NCBI GenBank assembly: GCA_009823505.1
Contig: VZQC01005084.1
Location: forward strand, 152,004 to 216,003
Reading direction: 5' to 3'
DNA length: 64,000 nt
Origin: Rhizomys pruinosus
Taxonomy: Eukaryota; Chordata; Mammalia; Rodentia; Spalacidae
Both the position numbers and the translations under genes were made by a program. Numbering within the stretch: position 1 is the first letter of the stretch; each line of letters begins with the position of its first letter. Under the pieces are notes generated by a model. The model had not been told where the DNA came from. It saw nothing but the letters and a program-made list of their open reading frames with translations, and made no database searches. This document shows positions 1 to 11,960 of this stretch, in pieces.

Positions 1-280
1 TTTTTTTTGGACGAATCTTTTTATTTTTTATTTTTTCTTAATCTTTTATTGAGCTTTTGTGCATTTCATACACTATTTCTTAATCAAGTTTATGCCCATC
101 CCCCCATCCATGCCCCACCCCCATACTCATGCATTCAGCCTTACATGTTAAGTCCTGTCTTGTATCTTTTTCTCAAGTCTTTTTTTAACTTTTTTGATGT
201 AGAAGTTTACTGTTTGGGAAGTTCTTTGAGCAAGACTTTTTGTTGCTGTTGTTCCCTTCAATTTTTTTTTTTCCTCCAAA

Positions 281-836
281 AAGTTCTGGGATCCCAGGCT
301 CCATCTTAGCTTCTTGAGTGCTGGGAGCACCAGCTCCATCTCTGTGTCTTGAGTCCTGGGATCAAGGGCTCCATCTTGGCATCTTGAGTCCTGGGATCAC
401 AGGCTCCATTTCAGCATCTTGAGTGCTGGGATCACAGGCTCCATTTCAGCATCTTGAGTGCTGGGATCACAGGCTCCATATCGGCACCTTGTGTGCTGGG
501 ATCACGGGCTCCATATCTGCATCTTGAGTGCTGGGATCATGGGCTCCATATTGGCATCTTGAGTGCTGGGATCCCGGGCTCCATATCGGCATCTTGAGTG
601 CTGGGATCACGGGCTCCATCTCAGCCTCTTGAGTGCTGGGATCACGGGCTCCATCTCAGCCTCTTGAGTACTGGGATCACCGGCTCATTATCAGCATCTT
701 GAGTGCTGGGATCATGGGCTCCATCTTGGCCTCTTGAGTGCTGGGATCACAGGCTTCATCTCAGCATCTTGAGTGCGGGAATCACAGGCTCCATCTCAGT
801 GGAGTCCTGGGATCACAGGCTCCATCTGGCACCTTG
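281..836. repeat. 35-bp minisatellite, about 16 copies
   Basis: Units beginning GAGTGCTGGGATCACAGGCT repeat at an exact 35-bp spacing (for example starts at 316, 351, 386, 421). Units differ by point changes. The motif resembles the 3' part of a B1-type SINE, and the array ends in a B2/B3-like SINE head (about 860-957), so it probably arose by expansion inside a SINE. It lies in RLF intron 5. Confidence 0.9.
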
Positions 837-859
837 AGTCCTCCAAAGGACAACTTTCA

Positions 860-957
860 GGAGCCTTTCCTTCCACCATGTGGGTCCCAGAGATCAAACT
901 TAGACTTTGAGGCTTTGAGGTAAGCCCCTTCACTCACTGAGCCATCTCACTGACCCC
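860..957 (-). mobile_element. B2/B3-like SINE head
   Basis: Ends 'actcactgagccatctcactgacccc', the minus-strand head of a B2/B3-type SINE, directly after the minisatellite. Confidence 0.6.
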
Positions 958-1411
958 TAAAGGTCACTGATAGGACAGTGATATAGGCCCCTTTGATGTG
1001 ATAATATGGAATGGACTTCATGAAGCCTGAACTAACATCAGTCATTACAAATGACTAAGAAGTTCAAAGCTCTAAAAGTATGCTTGGCTTGCTCTTAGAA
1101 TTGCAAAGGCAAGGTAGCTAGAGAGCAGTGGGCATTAAGTTGTATAAGACAGTCAAATGTTAGAAAAATAGCCAATGACCATGCAAACAGAACAAAGACT
1201 TCTGGGTTTATTATTAGGAAGATAAAAAACTGCTAGATGGTTCTACTAAGGAGAGCACCCAAGTACTAAAGGGTTTTTTTCTGGCTACTTTGGCAGGAGT
1301 AAAGGTTTTGTCTGCATTCACCTTTGCACCCACAATTCCCTGCACAGCATCTGACATAAATTATAAACTATCAAGACATATCAATGAGGAAAACATTCAT
1401 TTTTTTCTTTT

Positions 1412-1850
1412 TTTTTTTTTGGTGTTTTCGAGACAGGATCTCCCTGTAGCCCCAGCTGTCCTGGAACTCACTCTGTAGACCAGGCTGGACTTGAACTCAC
1501 AAAGATCCACCCGCCTCTGCCTCCCAAGTGCTAGGATTAAAGGCATGCGCCCCCACGCCCGGCTCCTTTTTTTCTTTATTTAAGAAAAAATGGTTCTTAG
1601 CCGTCATATGGGTGCTGAGAATTGAACCCAGGTCCTCTGCAAGAACAGCTGGCGCTCTTAACCGCTGAGCCATCTCTCCAGCCCCAACCATTCATTTATT
1701 TTTATTTATTTTTATTTTTTGACTTTTTGAGACAAGTTCTCCCTGCAACCCCAGATGGCCTAGAATTCACTATAGATCAGGCTGGCCTGAATCTCAGAGA
1801 GATCCACTTGCCTGTGCTAGGATTAAAGGTATGTGCAACCACACTTGGCC
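1412..1850 (-). mobile_element. Nested SINE cluster: B1, B2-like head, B1
   Basis: Minus-strand B1 at about 1,412-1,563, B2-like SINE head at about 1,566-1,686, second minus-strand B1 at about 1,712-1,850. ATTC repeats follow at 1,859-1,886. Confidence 0.8.
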
Positions 1851-2267
1851 ATGGATAACATTCATTCATTCATTTATTCATTCATGCAGAATCTTATGCT
1901 TACCAGGATTGCCTCAAACCTTTGGTAATAGAAAAAGATCCTGAACTTATCTTCCTGCCTCAGCCTCACTCTACTGCTGGGATTATAGGTACGTAACAGA
2001 ATACCTGGTCTATGTCATGATGGGTATTGAACCAAAGGCTGTGAATGAATGCGAGGCAAGCATGCTACCAACTGAGCTGCTTCCCCAGTCCCATTATCTT
2101 GTATTACAATTTGAATCCCAGTGTTTATCAACCCTTTTAGCTTCACAATGCTAAACACTGTTTAATCCCAGCCTTCCTTTCCTTATAATAAAAATAGCTT
2201 TGACAGAAACGTAAGGACTAAACACGATAGTGTATAGTGTGTCTAACCCAGAGGGAAGGAGCTACTT

Positions 2268-2507
2268 CTTTTTTCTTTTTTTTTTTAAATTTTATTTATT
2301 TTATGTGTATGAATGAATGTACTGTCTGCATGTAGGTTTGTGCACCCGTGTCGTGCAATGCCTCAGAGGTCTGAAGAGAGTGCAGGATTCCCCTGGAATT
2401 GGAGTTAAAGATGGTGCTCAGCCGCCATGTGGGTGTTGGGGATCTAAACCAGGTCCTCTGCAAGAGCAGCTGGTGTTCTTAACCACTAGGCCATCTCTCC
2501 AGCCCCA
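2268..2507 (-). mobile_element. B2-like SINE, short form
   Basis: T-rich tail, body lacking the 21-bp internal duplication, and AGCCCC head. Target duplications AAGGAGCTACTT (2,256-2,267) and AAGGAGCTATTT (2,508-2,519) flank it. Confidence 0.88.
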
Positions 2508-2609
2508 AAGGAGCTATTTATTAACTATCCCCTTTCCATGTCAAACATGGAGATTGTAGTCAGATTGTAGGCAGCTGACTTTGCTCTTTTATTTACACTG
2601 ATACTGAGG

Positions 2610-2830
2610 ATCAGTCTGAGTGCATTGCTCAGTAGTAGGCAATGCTTAATACCGAGTTCATTTAAAGCAAGCTCAAGCCAAGGTATGGTGGCACATGCTT
2701 GTAATCACCTCATTAGGGATATGAAAGCAGGAGATTTGTGAACTGAAGGCCTGCCTGGACTACACAATGAGTTCTAAGACCAGTCTGGAGAACATAGCAA
2801 TACCCTGTGTCCCCCAAAACCAAATAAAAA
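2610..2830 (+). mobile_element. B4-like SINE (ID + B1), diverged
   Basis: An ID-like 'gcattgctcagtagtagg' start leads into a B1-like 'aaggtatggtggcacatgc' body with an A-rich end. Confidence 0.5.
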
Positions 2831-3389
2831 TAAACAATAATACCAAGAAGCCCAGAACATTATAAAAGCAATCAAATCCCTAATATTACTAACATCAGGA
2901 ACTTAGATGTGGGCACATTAAATTTGAGATTCTAGTTACTCAAGTATATACTATAATTAGGTGGCTAAATGTGTGTCTGGAGTTTAGAAGACTGTCCTAG
3001 AGAGAAAATATTTCAGACTCAGATCATAGTGGGTATTTAAAACTTTGACACTATATGAGATCATCAAAGAAAAACTAATAAAACAGAAGATAACCCAATG
3101 GCATAATATTGCAACATTTAATCATGGAAAAGCAAAGTAGAACTGAGAAGGACAATCCCTGAAATAGGAAATCAGAGTGTGGTAACCTGAGAAGCCAAAC
3201 AAAAACTCATGAAGTAAAATTTGAGAAGACTGGTAAGACAAAAACTGAAGAGTACTGTGCATTTAGTAATGCGAAGGACTGGCAGTGCACTGGCCTATCT
3301 GATGTCATAATGTGGAGGCAGGAGAGTCCAAGGCCAGTATGGGTCACATTAGAGGGCTTAAAAGGAGGCTGGGGGGGGGGGGTCAGGGT

Positions 3390-3612
3390 CGGGGACTGGA
3401 GAGATGGCTCCAGTGGTTAAGAGCATGGACTGCTCTTGCAGAGAACTTCAGTTCAGTTCTCATCACCCAGGTGGCAGTAACAACTGTCTGTAACTCTGGT
3501 TCCAGGGGATCTAATACCCTCTTCTGACCTCTGTGGGCACTGCATGACAGGGATGCACTTACATACATACAGGCAGGCAGGCAATATACTCAAACAGATA
3601 AAATTAATAATT
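3390..3612 (+). mobile_element. B2-like SINE, older copy
   Basis: Starts 'ggggactggagagatggctc', with a degenerate body and tail. A G-homopolymer precedes it (3,371-3,380). Confidence 0.7.
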
Positions 3613-3824
3613 TCTTTTCAGAGAAATTTAAAAGGGGGAGATACAAGAGAATATGCCCAGTTTGGTGGAACAAACTATTGTAATCCCACCATTTTTGAGG
3701 TCAAGGCAGAAGGATCAGGAGTTCAAGGTTATTCTCAGCTACACAGAAAGTTCAAGACCAACCTGAACTAAATGAGATCCTGCCTCAAACAAAACAGAGG
3801 CACACACACACACAAAGAGAAAAA

Positions 3825-4005
3825 TAAGGCCAAACATGGTGGTGCATGCTTTTAATCCCAGCACTCAGAGGCAGAGGCAGAGGCAGATGGATCTCTGTAA
3901 ATTCAAGGCCAGCCTGGTCTACATAGCAAGTCCAGGCCACCTGGGGCTACAGGGAGACCCTGTCTCAAAAAGACCAAAAAAAACAAACAAATAACAACAA
4001 CAAAA
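3825..4005 (+). mobile_element. B1 SINE
   Basis: From 'ggccaaacatggtggtgcat' to an A-rich CAA-type tail. Confidence 0.85.
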
Positions 4006-4389
4006 TAAAATCACATTAAGTTCACACTAAAATTTAACTCAAGAAATAACATCTGAAGGCCAAGAAAGAAACTGGAAGAAGTGGGACCTGATCTGAATAT
4101 TTCTGATGGAATAGAAATGGAAAATGATAATTACAAAAAAAGAGAATTGTTGGATTATTAGAGGGAAAGAGGAGTGGAAGAGATCCAACATAGAAGTGAA
4201 GAGGAAGTCAGTCTGTCTCTAGTGAAGGAAAGGTGTACAAGTGCAGCGTCAGATGGATGAACATGGGTCAGGAAGAGAGCCTACAGAAATCCTCTTCCAA
4301 GAACCTCAGTTTTTACCAAGAAACAGGAAGTTCCTCAGCAAAGCATGAACCGGTACACAAAGTTCTGTATAGGTTTGAAGAGAAAGACA

Positions 4390-4578
4390 TATCAAACTCT
4401 GGCTGCTCTTGCAAAGGACCTGGGTTTGGTTTCAAGCTCCCATGTCAGCCATCTGTAACTCCATTCCTGGGGGATTTGATGCCTTCTTTTGACCTCCTTG
4501 GGAACTGCATGACACAGGAGCACTTACATGCAGGCAATACACTCAAACACATAAAAAAATGTAAAATATAAAAAAACA
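4390..4578 (+). mobile_element. B2-like SINE, 5' truncated
   Basis: Begins within the 'ggctgctcttgcaaaggacc' portion and ends at an A-rich and CA tail. Confidence 0.65.
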
Positions 4579-4591
4579 CACACACACACAT

Positions 4592-4890
4592 ATGTCTTTT
4601 TGAGACAGGGTCTCCCTATAGCCCCAGCTGGCCTAGAAGTCACTATGTACACCAGGCTGGCCTCAAACTCAGAGATCCACCTGCCTCTGCCTTTGAGTTT
4701 AAAGGTGTGCACCACCACACCCAGCAAGAAAAAGTTTTTTAAAAGAAATATATATAATCTCTGTGAGTTCAAGGCCATCCTGGTCTACATAGTGAGTTCC
4801 AGGCCAGCTGGGGCTACAGGGAAACCCTGTCTCAAAAAAGACCATCCCCCAGCCCCTGCCAAAAAAAAAAAAAAAAGAAAGAAAGAAAGA
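4592..4890. mobile_element. Pair of B1 elements in opposite orientation
   Basis: A minus-strand B1 (about 4,592-4,730) is followed by a 5'-truncated plus-strand B1 (about 4,757-4,890), which could form an inverted-repeat hairpin in RNA. Confidence 0.8.
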
Positions 4891-5267
4891 AATATATACA
4901 GTACAACTGACAAAGTAAAATTACTGTCCAGGTTTTTCCTCAACCTATTTGTCCCTATGCACACAGGTAAATAAACAGAACGGGCAGACATTTAGGACCA
5001 GAACAAGAACTCATTGACTATGCCATAAAGTGGTAAAACCTGACTATAGAAGAACAGAGCAAGGAGAGGTGTGAGAACATGGTGGTGATGAGGCAGAACA
5101 AAGGGGATCATTGATATAATCAGTGGATCCTGGCTGATGCTGGAACGTCTATACTTCACAGGAAACGAGGCAGGAAAAGCAGGATACAGGTAACATGATC
5201 ATAACATTCAGGAGCTACTGTAGTATGGAACCAATCACTGCGATGCCTAATTTACTAAGAAACTTTA

Positions 5268-5389
5268 GGGGTTGGTGAGATGGTTCAGAGGTAAAGTCAT
5301 TTGCCACACAAGCCTGGCACCCAAGGTTCCCAGAACCCATATGAAAGTGGAAGGAGAGAACCAACTTCACAAATTGTCCTTACACATAC
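5268..5389 (+). mobile_element. B3-like SINE, older copy
   Basis: 'aggggttggtgagatggttc' start and a CA-rich tail; the body is short and diverged. Confidence 0.55.
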
Positions 5390-5397
5390 CACACACA

Positions 5398-5449
<52 letters not shown>
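5390..5449. repeat. (CA)n microsatellite
   Basis: About 28 CA units at the 3' end of an old SINE. Confidence 0.95.
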
Positions 5450-5450
<1 letters not shown>

Positions 5451-5974
5451 AAAGTAACCAGTATAGAATCCGTGCGTCAAATCTGAAACGGAGGCTGGGA
5501 AAATTAAAGATAGTTGATGAAATAAGCATTTCTAATCTTTTTCTGCATTTATTATAGATTTAAGAGTTAAATGTACAAAGCAAAACGTTAAGCTAAGATT
5601 TAAATTCTCTTTAGATTATTCCTTGACACTACTATTGACTTTTTAATTTTCCAAATCCAGTAAAATTAGTACTGTAAGAAAAAGCAACTTTTACATTTGA
5701 AGATTTCATAGCAGAGTGTCATTCAAAAAAATAAACACCCCATTTGTATATTCTTAATTAGAATCGAAGATTCTTCCTTAGCAATCTACCTATAAACTAG
5801 TAAGTTTATATTCAATCTGATAAAGAGTTAAACATGCAACTAAAACAGTATTGATTTCAATAGCCTAAAAATGAATCTTGGCCTTCATTCCCATGCAAGA
5901 AACAAAGCATGAGACATCTAAACACATATATTACATCTGTAACAAATGTGAATCAAGTTACTTAATGCACTTAC

Positions 5975-6177
5975 CTCCTTAATAGCATCCTCACTAGGGA
6001 GCATGGAACATAAACAAGTAATATAGGCTTGCTGAAAAGATGACACCTGTGAAATTTCTTTAGACTCTGCACACAGTTTTGATAGAGCTGTAGCTTGGGA
6101 GATGCAGTTTGATTTCATCAAATGTTTTATTCGCATTTGTAGAAAGGAAGGTCCTTCTTGTGCAATCAATTTATTAA
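5975..6177 (-). CDS. RLF: RLF exon 5
   Basis: A 203-bp exon with TTTTTCTAG acceptor and GTAAGT donor. The first two bases complete valine; the next 67 codons read NKLIAQEGPSFLQMRIKHLM and on through QATALSKLCAESKEI to SEDAIKE. It is open throughout and ends in phase 0. It is the last RLF exon in the window. The remaining exons, including the very large last exon with the zinc fingers, must lie beyond position 1. Confidence 0.95.
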
Positions 6178-6631
6178 CTAGAAAAAAGGAAAAATACAAT
6201 GATAATACACTACATAGAAGAGTGAGGAAAACACATTTTCAGTTTCCTGATGCTTTTTTGCCTTTTTTTCCTTTTGAGAAAGAGTCTTGATGGAGCCCAG
6301 GCTGACCTCAAATTTCTCTACAGCTGAAGATGACTTTGAATTTCTGTTACTCCTGCCTTCGCCTCCTGAGTACTAATATTGCAGGTGTGCACCACTATGG
6401 CTAATTTGTTTTTAGTTACAAAAACTTGAGCAGCTATAACTGGGTGTTTAATCTAATTTCAATATTCATCTAAAAGAGGCAAGAAGAAAACAAAGCTAAT
6501 GACTTTCATACTACAAGTGACATTTTATCAAAATTAATTTGAACATGTCCTCCCAGTGGTGAAATGAACTATAAGCATAAACAAATTCAAGAAAACAAAG
6601 CAAGTAAGCTAGAGAATATTCACTATTAAGT

Positions 6632-6778
6632 GGATACCTATGAGACAGGGTATCCCTGTAGCCCCAGCTGGCCTGGAACTCACTATGTAGACTAGGTTGG
6701 CTCTGAACCCACAGAGATCCACATGCCTCTGCCTCAGAGTGCTGGGATTAAAGGCGTGCATCACTCACCAGGCCCAGC
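6632..6778 (-). mobile_element. B1 SINE
   Basis: 'gagacagggtatccctgtag' through the reverse of the B1 head. Confidence 0.85.
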
Positions 6779-7419
6779 AATGCACCAAATTTTAAACTAA
6801 ATATTCTTATGTACCTCTTATTATTCTTCACACCACCAGCAAGGCAAGTATTAGCCACAACTTAAGGTTAGAAAAATTAATATTCAGAGAAATTAGGTAA
6901 CTTGCCAAGGATTCCAAAGCCAGTGGTGCTGTTTCCTCTAAACCAGCCATTTCTCAAAGTGTGTTCCACGGACCAAAAGACCTGAGAGATAGTCCTAGAA
7001 GAAAAAAGGATTCCTTGGTCAAATCTTTGAACAGTCCTGCAATAAATACAACTGTTCATGTATATTGAACCCAACGTTTCCCAAACTGATTTGACCAGAG
7101 AACCCTTTTACACATATTAGTACCATGTAAACATGTATTTCTGGCATAGTACACACTTTGGGAAATGCTGCTCTGAGCACTGCTGAGTGAGGAGCACCTG
7201 AGCACTGAAAGTGCAGCGCTCTGACAAGTCCTCAGTTTTTGAAAAACTACCCAAGTCCATGACACTACATAGTATGAACTAAACAGTCAAGCCAAGCTAA
7301 TAAAACAGACTGCTGTAGTTGGTTAATTGAAACCACTATTGCTCAAACTTGAAAATTCTGAATCACCATGGAAGAATCTATTTAAGTGCAGATTGTATGC
7401 ATGAGGTCTGAGAGGGCCT

Positions 7420-7545
7420 TTAATTTTTTGTTTTATCTGAGACAGTCTTGCTATGTAGCCCTGGCTGGCCTTTAACTCGAGATCTACCTGTGCCTGCCTT
7501 CCAAGTGCTAAGATTAAAAGTGTGTACCACATCATGTCCAGTGAC
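7420..7545 (-). mobile_element. B1 SINE, diverged
   Basis: 'gagacagtcttgctatgtag' and 'gtgctaagattaaaag' mark an old minus-strand B1. Confidence 0.75.
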
Positions 7546-7924
7546 ATTAAATTTGTTTTTATTCTAACAAAAAAAACCTGTCTTATACTACTTCCATGTT
7601 TGTATAGGGAGGTCATTTGTACTGAGCATCAGTTTTAAAATCATCTTTTATAAATAAGTAACTATCTATATATGTATGTGCATAGATGCCTAAGAGTATA
7701 TACATACAGAGTTAAATTATATCCCAAGCCAGGGATGGTAGGGCATGCCTCTAATCCTAGCACTTGGGAGCTGAAGCAAAAGCTGGATTTCCAGGCTAAC
7801 CTCACTACAGGGAATTCTGTATCATGACACATACATGCTTACACAATAAATGTAAAATGTTTTTTAGAAAAGTAAAAGTGAGGGCTGGGTATGTAGATTA
7901 CTGGCAGACTACTTGACTAATATC

Positions 7925-8122
7925 CTAATATCCTAAGTAAGCAGCATTCCTCTATGGCCTGTGCTTCAGCTCCTGCCTCCAGGTTCCTGCCCTGAGTTCC
8001 TATGTTGGGCTCCCTCAGTGATGAACTGTGACCTGGGAGATGTGAGTCAAATAAACCGTTTCCTCCCCAAGTTGATATTGGTCTCAGAGTGTTTTGTTAC
8101 AGCAATGGAAAAGTGAACTAAA
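7925..8122 (+). mobile_element. MaLR-type LTR 3' portion
   Basis: The segment has the characteristic end of MLT1/MaLR LTRs: AAATAAACC followed by a run ending GTTTTGTTACAGCAATGG and then GAACTAAAATA. The 5' part is too diverged to bound. Confidence 0.6.
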
Positions 8123-8211
8123 ATAGTGCCCTAAATTATCACAAAGAAATATATTACTTGCAATTTTTTAAATCCATCCTTCCGGAAATAACCTATGAAA
8201 ACCCAAGTTCT

Positions 8212-8560
8212 ATTTTTTGATCCATTTGGTGTATCATACAGATCATTCTACAGTCAACACTGTCAGAGGTCCCTTATTTTTAACAACCCAATGGCACCCA
8301 AATCTATGGATATACTATAATTCATTTCAACAATTCCTTACTGATCCATTTATGGGTCATTTCCAATTGCTAAAGAGCAATCATCAGTAACACTTCAGTT
8401 AACAACCCTGTGCACGGGCCATTTCACTGGTTAAAGGCTTTGTTCACTGGTAATACTAACCCACATTGCCAAATTGTTCTCTGGAAGCTGAACCAACCTG
8501 CACCCCCACGAACACAAAAGTGCCCACTTCCTAAGGTACTTCAGAAAGTCCTGAGATTGA
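8212..8560 (-). mobile_element. Diverged L1 3' region
   Basis: Plus-strand phrases such as 'tatggatatactataattc', 'tatgggtcatttcc' and 'gccaaattgttctctggaag' read as the reverse of an ancient L1 3' end. Divergence is high, so the assignment is moderate. Confidence 0.45.
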
Positions 8561-8564
8561 TTTC

Positions 8565-9640
8565 CAACTCTGGATATTGTGATTTAGTAGGCAGAGCTTG
8601 TACCCTGGTATAGCTTTGGGGCTATAAATTCTGTAGACAGTCTGTCTATAATATGTAGCCAAGGCCAAAAGGCATGAAAGAAAAGCAGATCAAATTTACT
8701 TTGGACTTTTCCGTGTTAAATCTCACAGTCACTAAAATCCACAAAAACTCACAATTGTATCTCTGGCCCCCAACAGTCCCTCATTCCTGTTTTCAGTAAT
8801 GTTACTCTCTCAATGATAAGAAGTAAAGTCATGGCAGGACTTTTCTGTGTCACTTCTCTCAGGATAAGCTACTTAGCTGCTGTGTCCTTGCATTCTTCTT
8901 AAACTCTTCTCAATTTAATTCTTGTACAATATTTCCTCATACTTATCTCTTTCATCCTATTCTGCCTAACATCAGACTGTGCTCCATCTACCCAATGAGG
9001 CTGAAAGCAAGTTTACAAATCCCAAGGAGACAGACAACACATCTTGAAACAGGCATGTTATCTTTAAAATCACTACCTGTGAAGCCTGCACAGAACTTCA
9101 CATCTCTGACCATATGTAGATTTCTCTGTGCGGACTATGATGTACATTAAAAGGGTTACATTTCAGAATCATAGACCTTAGGTTCTAGCCTGACTGACAC
9201 ATAGTAACTTCACTGATACTCATTCATCTTATAGGATTTTCAGAATCATAGGTGAAATTATAATGCAAATAGAAAACAGTACAAAACCAAGTATAGAACA
9301 AATGTCCAACACCACTGGCTACTATGGCCAATATCTCCTTTGCTACACTGTCATCAGCTTGTGATCAAATTCAGTGTTCTGTTAACTTCTAAGTGTAATG
9401 TTCTAAGTCTAATGTCCCCAATGAGATACTTTAGTACACTATGTGTGAATTCTGCCTCCACAATTTTAACTACAGGGTCTTGGGCATGAGTGATTTTTCA
9501 TCTGTTTCACAGATTACATACAAAAGGACAAATATAATATTCAACACATAGCAGGCACTCTGAGAATCATAGCTGTTATTTCTAGGGAAAAAAAACCCAC
9601 TATTTTACTCAATGTATTATACAATTGGCTAAACTACTGT
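8565..9640. other. Intron 4 stretch with no recognised feature
   Basis: About 1.1 kb of AT-rich sequence with no exon, SINE or ORF worth naming. It is probably ordinary unique intron DNA. Confidence 0.6.
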
Positions 9641-9775
9641 TGTATCTTTTCTGTGTGTGATGTTGGGGGTTAAACTGGGGGCTTCAAGGGTGCTACAAAA
9701 GTATTCTATTACTGAGCTTTATCTCCAGACCCTTGTTCTCCCAAGTTTTAATCCTGCATTTTAAAATTAATTTTA

Positions 9776-10060
9776 GGGGCTTGGGAGATGACACAGTGAA
9801 TCTGAATACTTGGTCTGTAAGCATAAGATCCCTAGTACTCATGTAAAAAGCCCGGCATTACTGGTATAAACCCATACTGAGAGTTGGGGAAGAGGAGGAT
9901 CCCCAGAACACCATGGCCATCCAGGTTTGCCCTGTCTCAAGGCAATAAGGTGTCCAGCAGTAGAGGAAGATATGTAGTGTCTTGCTGTGGTCTCTATGAG
10001 TGTGCACAGGTACACACACATTGCCATGTACTCACATATCATTTTAGCTTCTGAATGCAT
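9776..10060 (+). mobile_element. Old B2/B3-like SINE
   Basis: 'aggggcttgggagatgacac' start; the rest is too diverged to bound with care. Confidence 0.45.
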
Positions 10061-10124
10061 GCTTCTAAGCTTGCTACCCTACTCTAATCCTTGTGCTTTC
10101 CCTTTCTTAAAAAACTAAGTTTTA

Positions 10125-10390
10125 GGGGCTGGAGATATGGCCTAGCGGTTAAGAGCACCAACCGCTCTTACAGAGGACCCGGGTTCGATCCCCAGCACCC
10201 ACATGGCGGCCGAGAACCGTCTGAAACTCCAATTCCAGAAGAACTCCAGTTCCAGGGGAATCCGAGACCCTCTTCTGACCTCCGCGGCATTGCACGACAC
10301 GAGTGCACAAACTTGCATGCAAACAGTACATTCATACACGTACGGAAATAAATAATAAAAAAATAAAAATAAAAAAAAAACAAAAAACAA
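10125..10390 (+). mobile_element. B2-like SINE, long form, young
   Basis: Carries intact-looking Pol III A-box (TGGCCTAGCGG) and B-box (GGTTCGATCC), the internal duplicated block, and an A-rich tail. 16-bp target duplications occur at 10,109-10,124 and 10,391-10,406. Confidence 0.93.
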
Positions 10391-10414
10391 AAAAAACTAA
10401 GTTTTAAAAACTAT

Positions 10415-10560
10415 ATAATTGCAGTGTGTGGTGGCACACGCCTTTAATCTCAGCACTCAGGAAATAGGGGCAGGTGGATCTCGGGGAGTTCAAGACCAGC
10501 TTGGTCTACATAGCAAGTTCCAGGACAGTTGGGGCTACAGGGAGGCTATAAGGACACCCT
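10415..10560 (+). mobile_element. B1 SINE
   Basis: 'gtgtgtggtggcacacgcc' to 'gctacagggagg', then the CT/CA microsatellite replaces its tail. Confidence 0.8.
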
Positions 10561-10598
10561 TTTGCTTCTCTTCCCTCTCTCCTCTCCTTCTCTCCTGC

Positions 10599-10604
10599 CT
10601 CTCT

Positions 10605-10655
<51 letters not shown>
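10599..10655. repeat. (CT)n(CA)n compound microsatellite
   Basis: A CT run passes directly into a CA run at the tail of a B1 fragment. Confidence 0.95.
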
Positions 10656-10657
<2 letters not shown>

Positions 10658-10727
10658 TTGTCCCAAAGGAAATCTCAAGAGTCTGCCCTCAAAAAAAAAA
10701 AAAAAAAAAAAAAAGTGCAAGGGGGAG

Positions 10728-11200
10728 GACAGGATGGCTTGGCGGTTAAGAGCACTAGTGGCTCTTCAGAGAACTGGTTTTAGTTCTCAATACCCACCTG
10801 ATGGCTAACAACTTTTTTTTTTGGTCTTTTTAAGACAGGGTCTCCCTGTAGCTCCAGCTGTCCTAGAATTCACTATGTAGACCAGGCTGACCTTGAACTC
10901 ACAGAGATGCTAGTGCTACAAGGAGACCCTGCCTTAACCCACAAAACAAAAACAAAAACAACCCAAAAAACAAAAAACCCAAGTTTTTAAAAAGTAGAGC
11001 TGCAGAAAATCGGTCAGTGGTTAAGGTACTTCCTGCTCTTCGGCTAGACCTGAGTTTGGTTCCCAGCACCCATGCCCGGGAGCTTATAACTAACTCTAAC
11101 TCCGGTTCCAAGAGATTCAATATCCTCTTCTGGCCTCCAGAGGCAACTGCATGCACATGACATACACTTACACATACACATACAGAAATAAGAATAAAAT
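10728..11200. mobile_element. Old B2-like SINEs interrupted by a minus-strand B1
   Basis: B2-like head at 10,728-10,812, minus-strand B1 at about 10,813-10,915, and a second B2-like copy at about 11,000-11,200. Confidence 0.65.
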
Positions 11201-11224
11201 CTTTTTTTTAAATGCTATTTCTGT

Positions 11225-11530
11225 TACTTATTTATTTGGTCTTTTCGTGACAGCATCTCCCTGTAGCCCCAGCTTTCCTGAAACTCGTTCTGTAGACCAG
11301 GCTGGCCTTGAACTCACAAAGATCTGCCTGCTTCTGCTAGGATTAAAGGCACACGCCATCACTAAAGTAAAAAAAAATTTTTTTTTGTCTTTTTGAGACA
11401 GGGTCTCCCTGTAGCTCTGGCTATCCTGGAACTCACTCTGTAGACCAGGCTGGCTTTGAACTCACAGAGATCCGCCTGCCTCTGCCTCCCAAGTGCGAGG
11501 TTTAAAGGCATGCGCCACCACACCCGGCCT
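11225..11530 (-). mobile_element. Two minus-strand B1 SINEs
   Basis: Copies at about 11,225-11,365 and 11,372-11,530; the second is close to consensus. Confidence 0.85.
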
Positions 11531-11571
11531 AAAAGTATTTATTTTTTACAAAAGTAAAAAATACTTTTTGT

Positions 11572-11812
11572 GGGGCTGGAGAGATGACCTAGCGGTTAAG
11601 AGCGCCGACCACTCTTACAGAGGATCTGGGTTCGATCCCCAGCACCCACATGGCAGAGAACCGTGTGAAACTCCAATTCTAGAACTCCAGTTCCAGGGGA
11701 ATCCGACACCCTCTTCTGACCTCCGCAGCATTACACAGGAGCACATATCTACATGCAGATCGTACATTCATACACATACAGAAAAAAAAAAGTTTAAAAA
11801 AAATTAAAAAAA
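11572..11812 (+). mobile_element. B2-like SINE, long form
   Basis: Complete head and A-rich tail with small internal deletions in the duplicated block; imperfect target duplications around 'actttttgt'. Confidence 0.85.
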
Positions 11813-11960
11813 AAAACTTTGTGACAAGTATTTTTTACAAGATTCTTATTTATTATTTTACATGTTTGAGGGTATCGTCTGCATGTAAATGCACTCGTGT
11901 CGTGCAATTCACACAGAGCTCAGAAGAGGATGTTGGATGGGTATAAAGTGTACCCATGTC

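Noticed and set aside
281..836. CRISPR-like array
   Set aside because: The units are contiguous with no distinct spacers, the genome is mammalian, and the motif derives from a SINE.
5272..5457. Histidine/threonine-rich open frames
   Set aside because: Produced by the (CA)n microsatellite.
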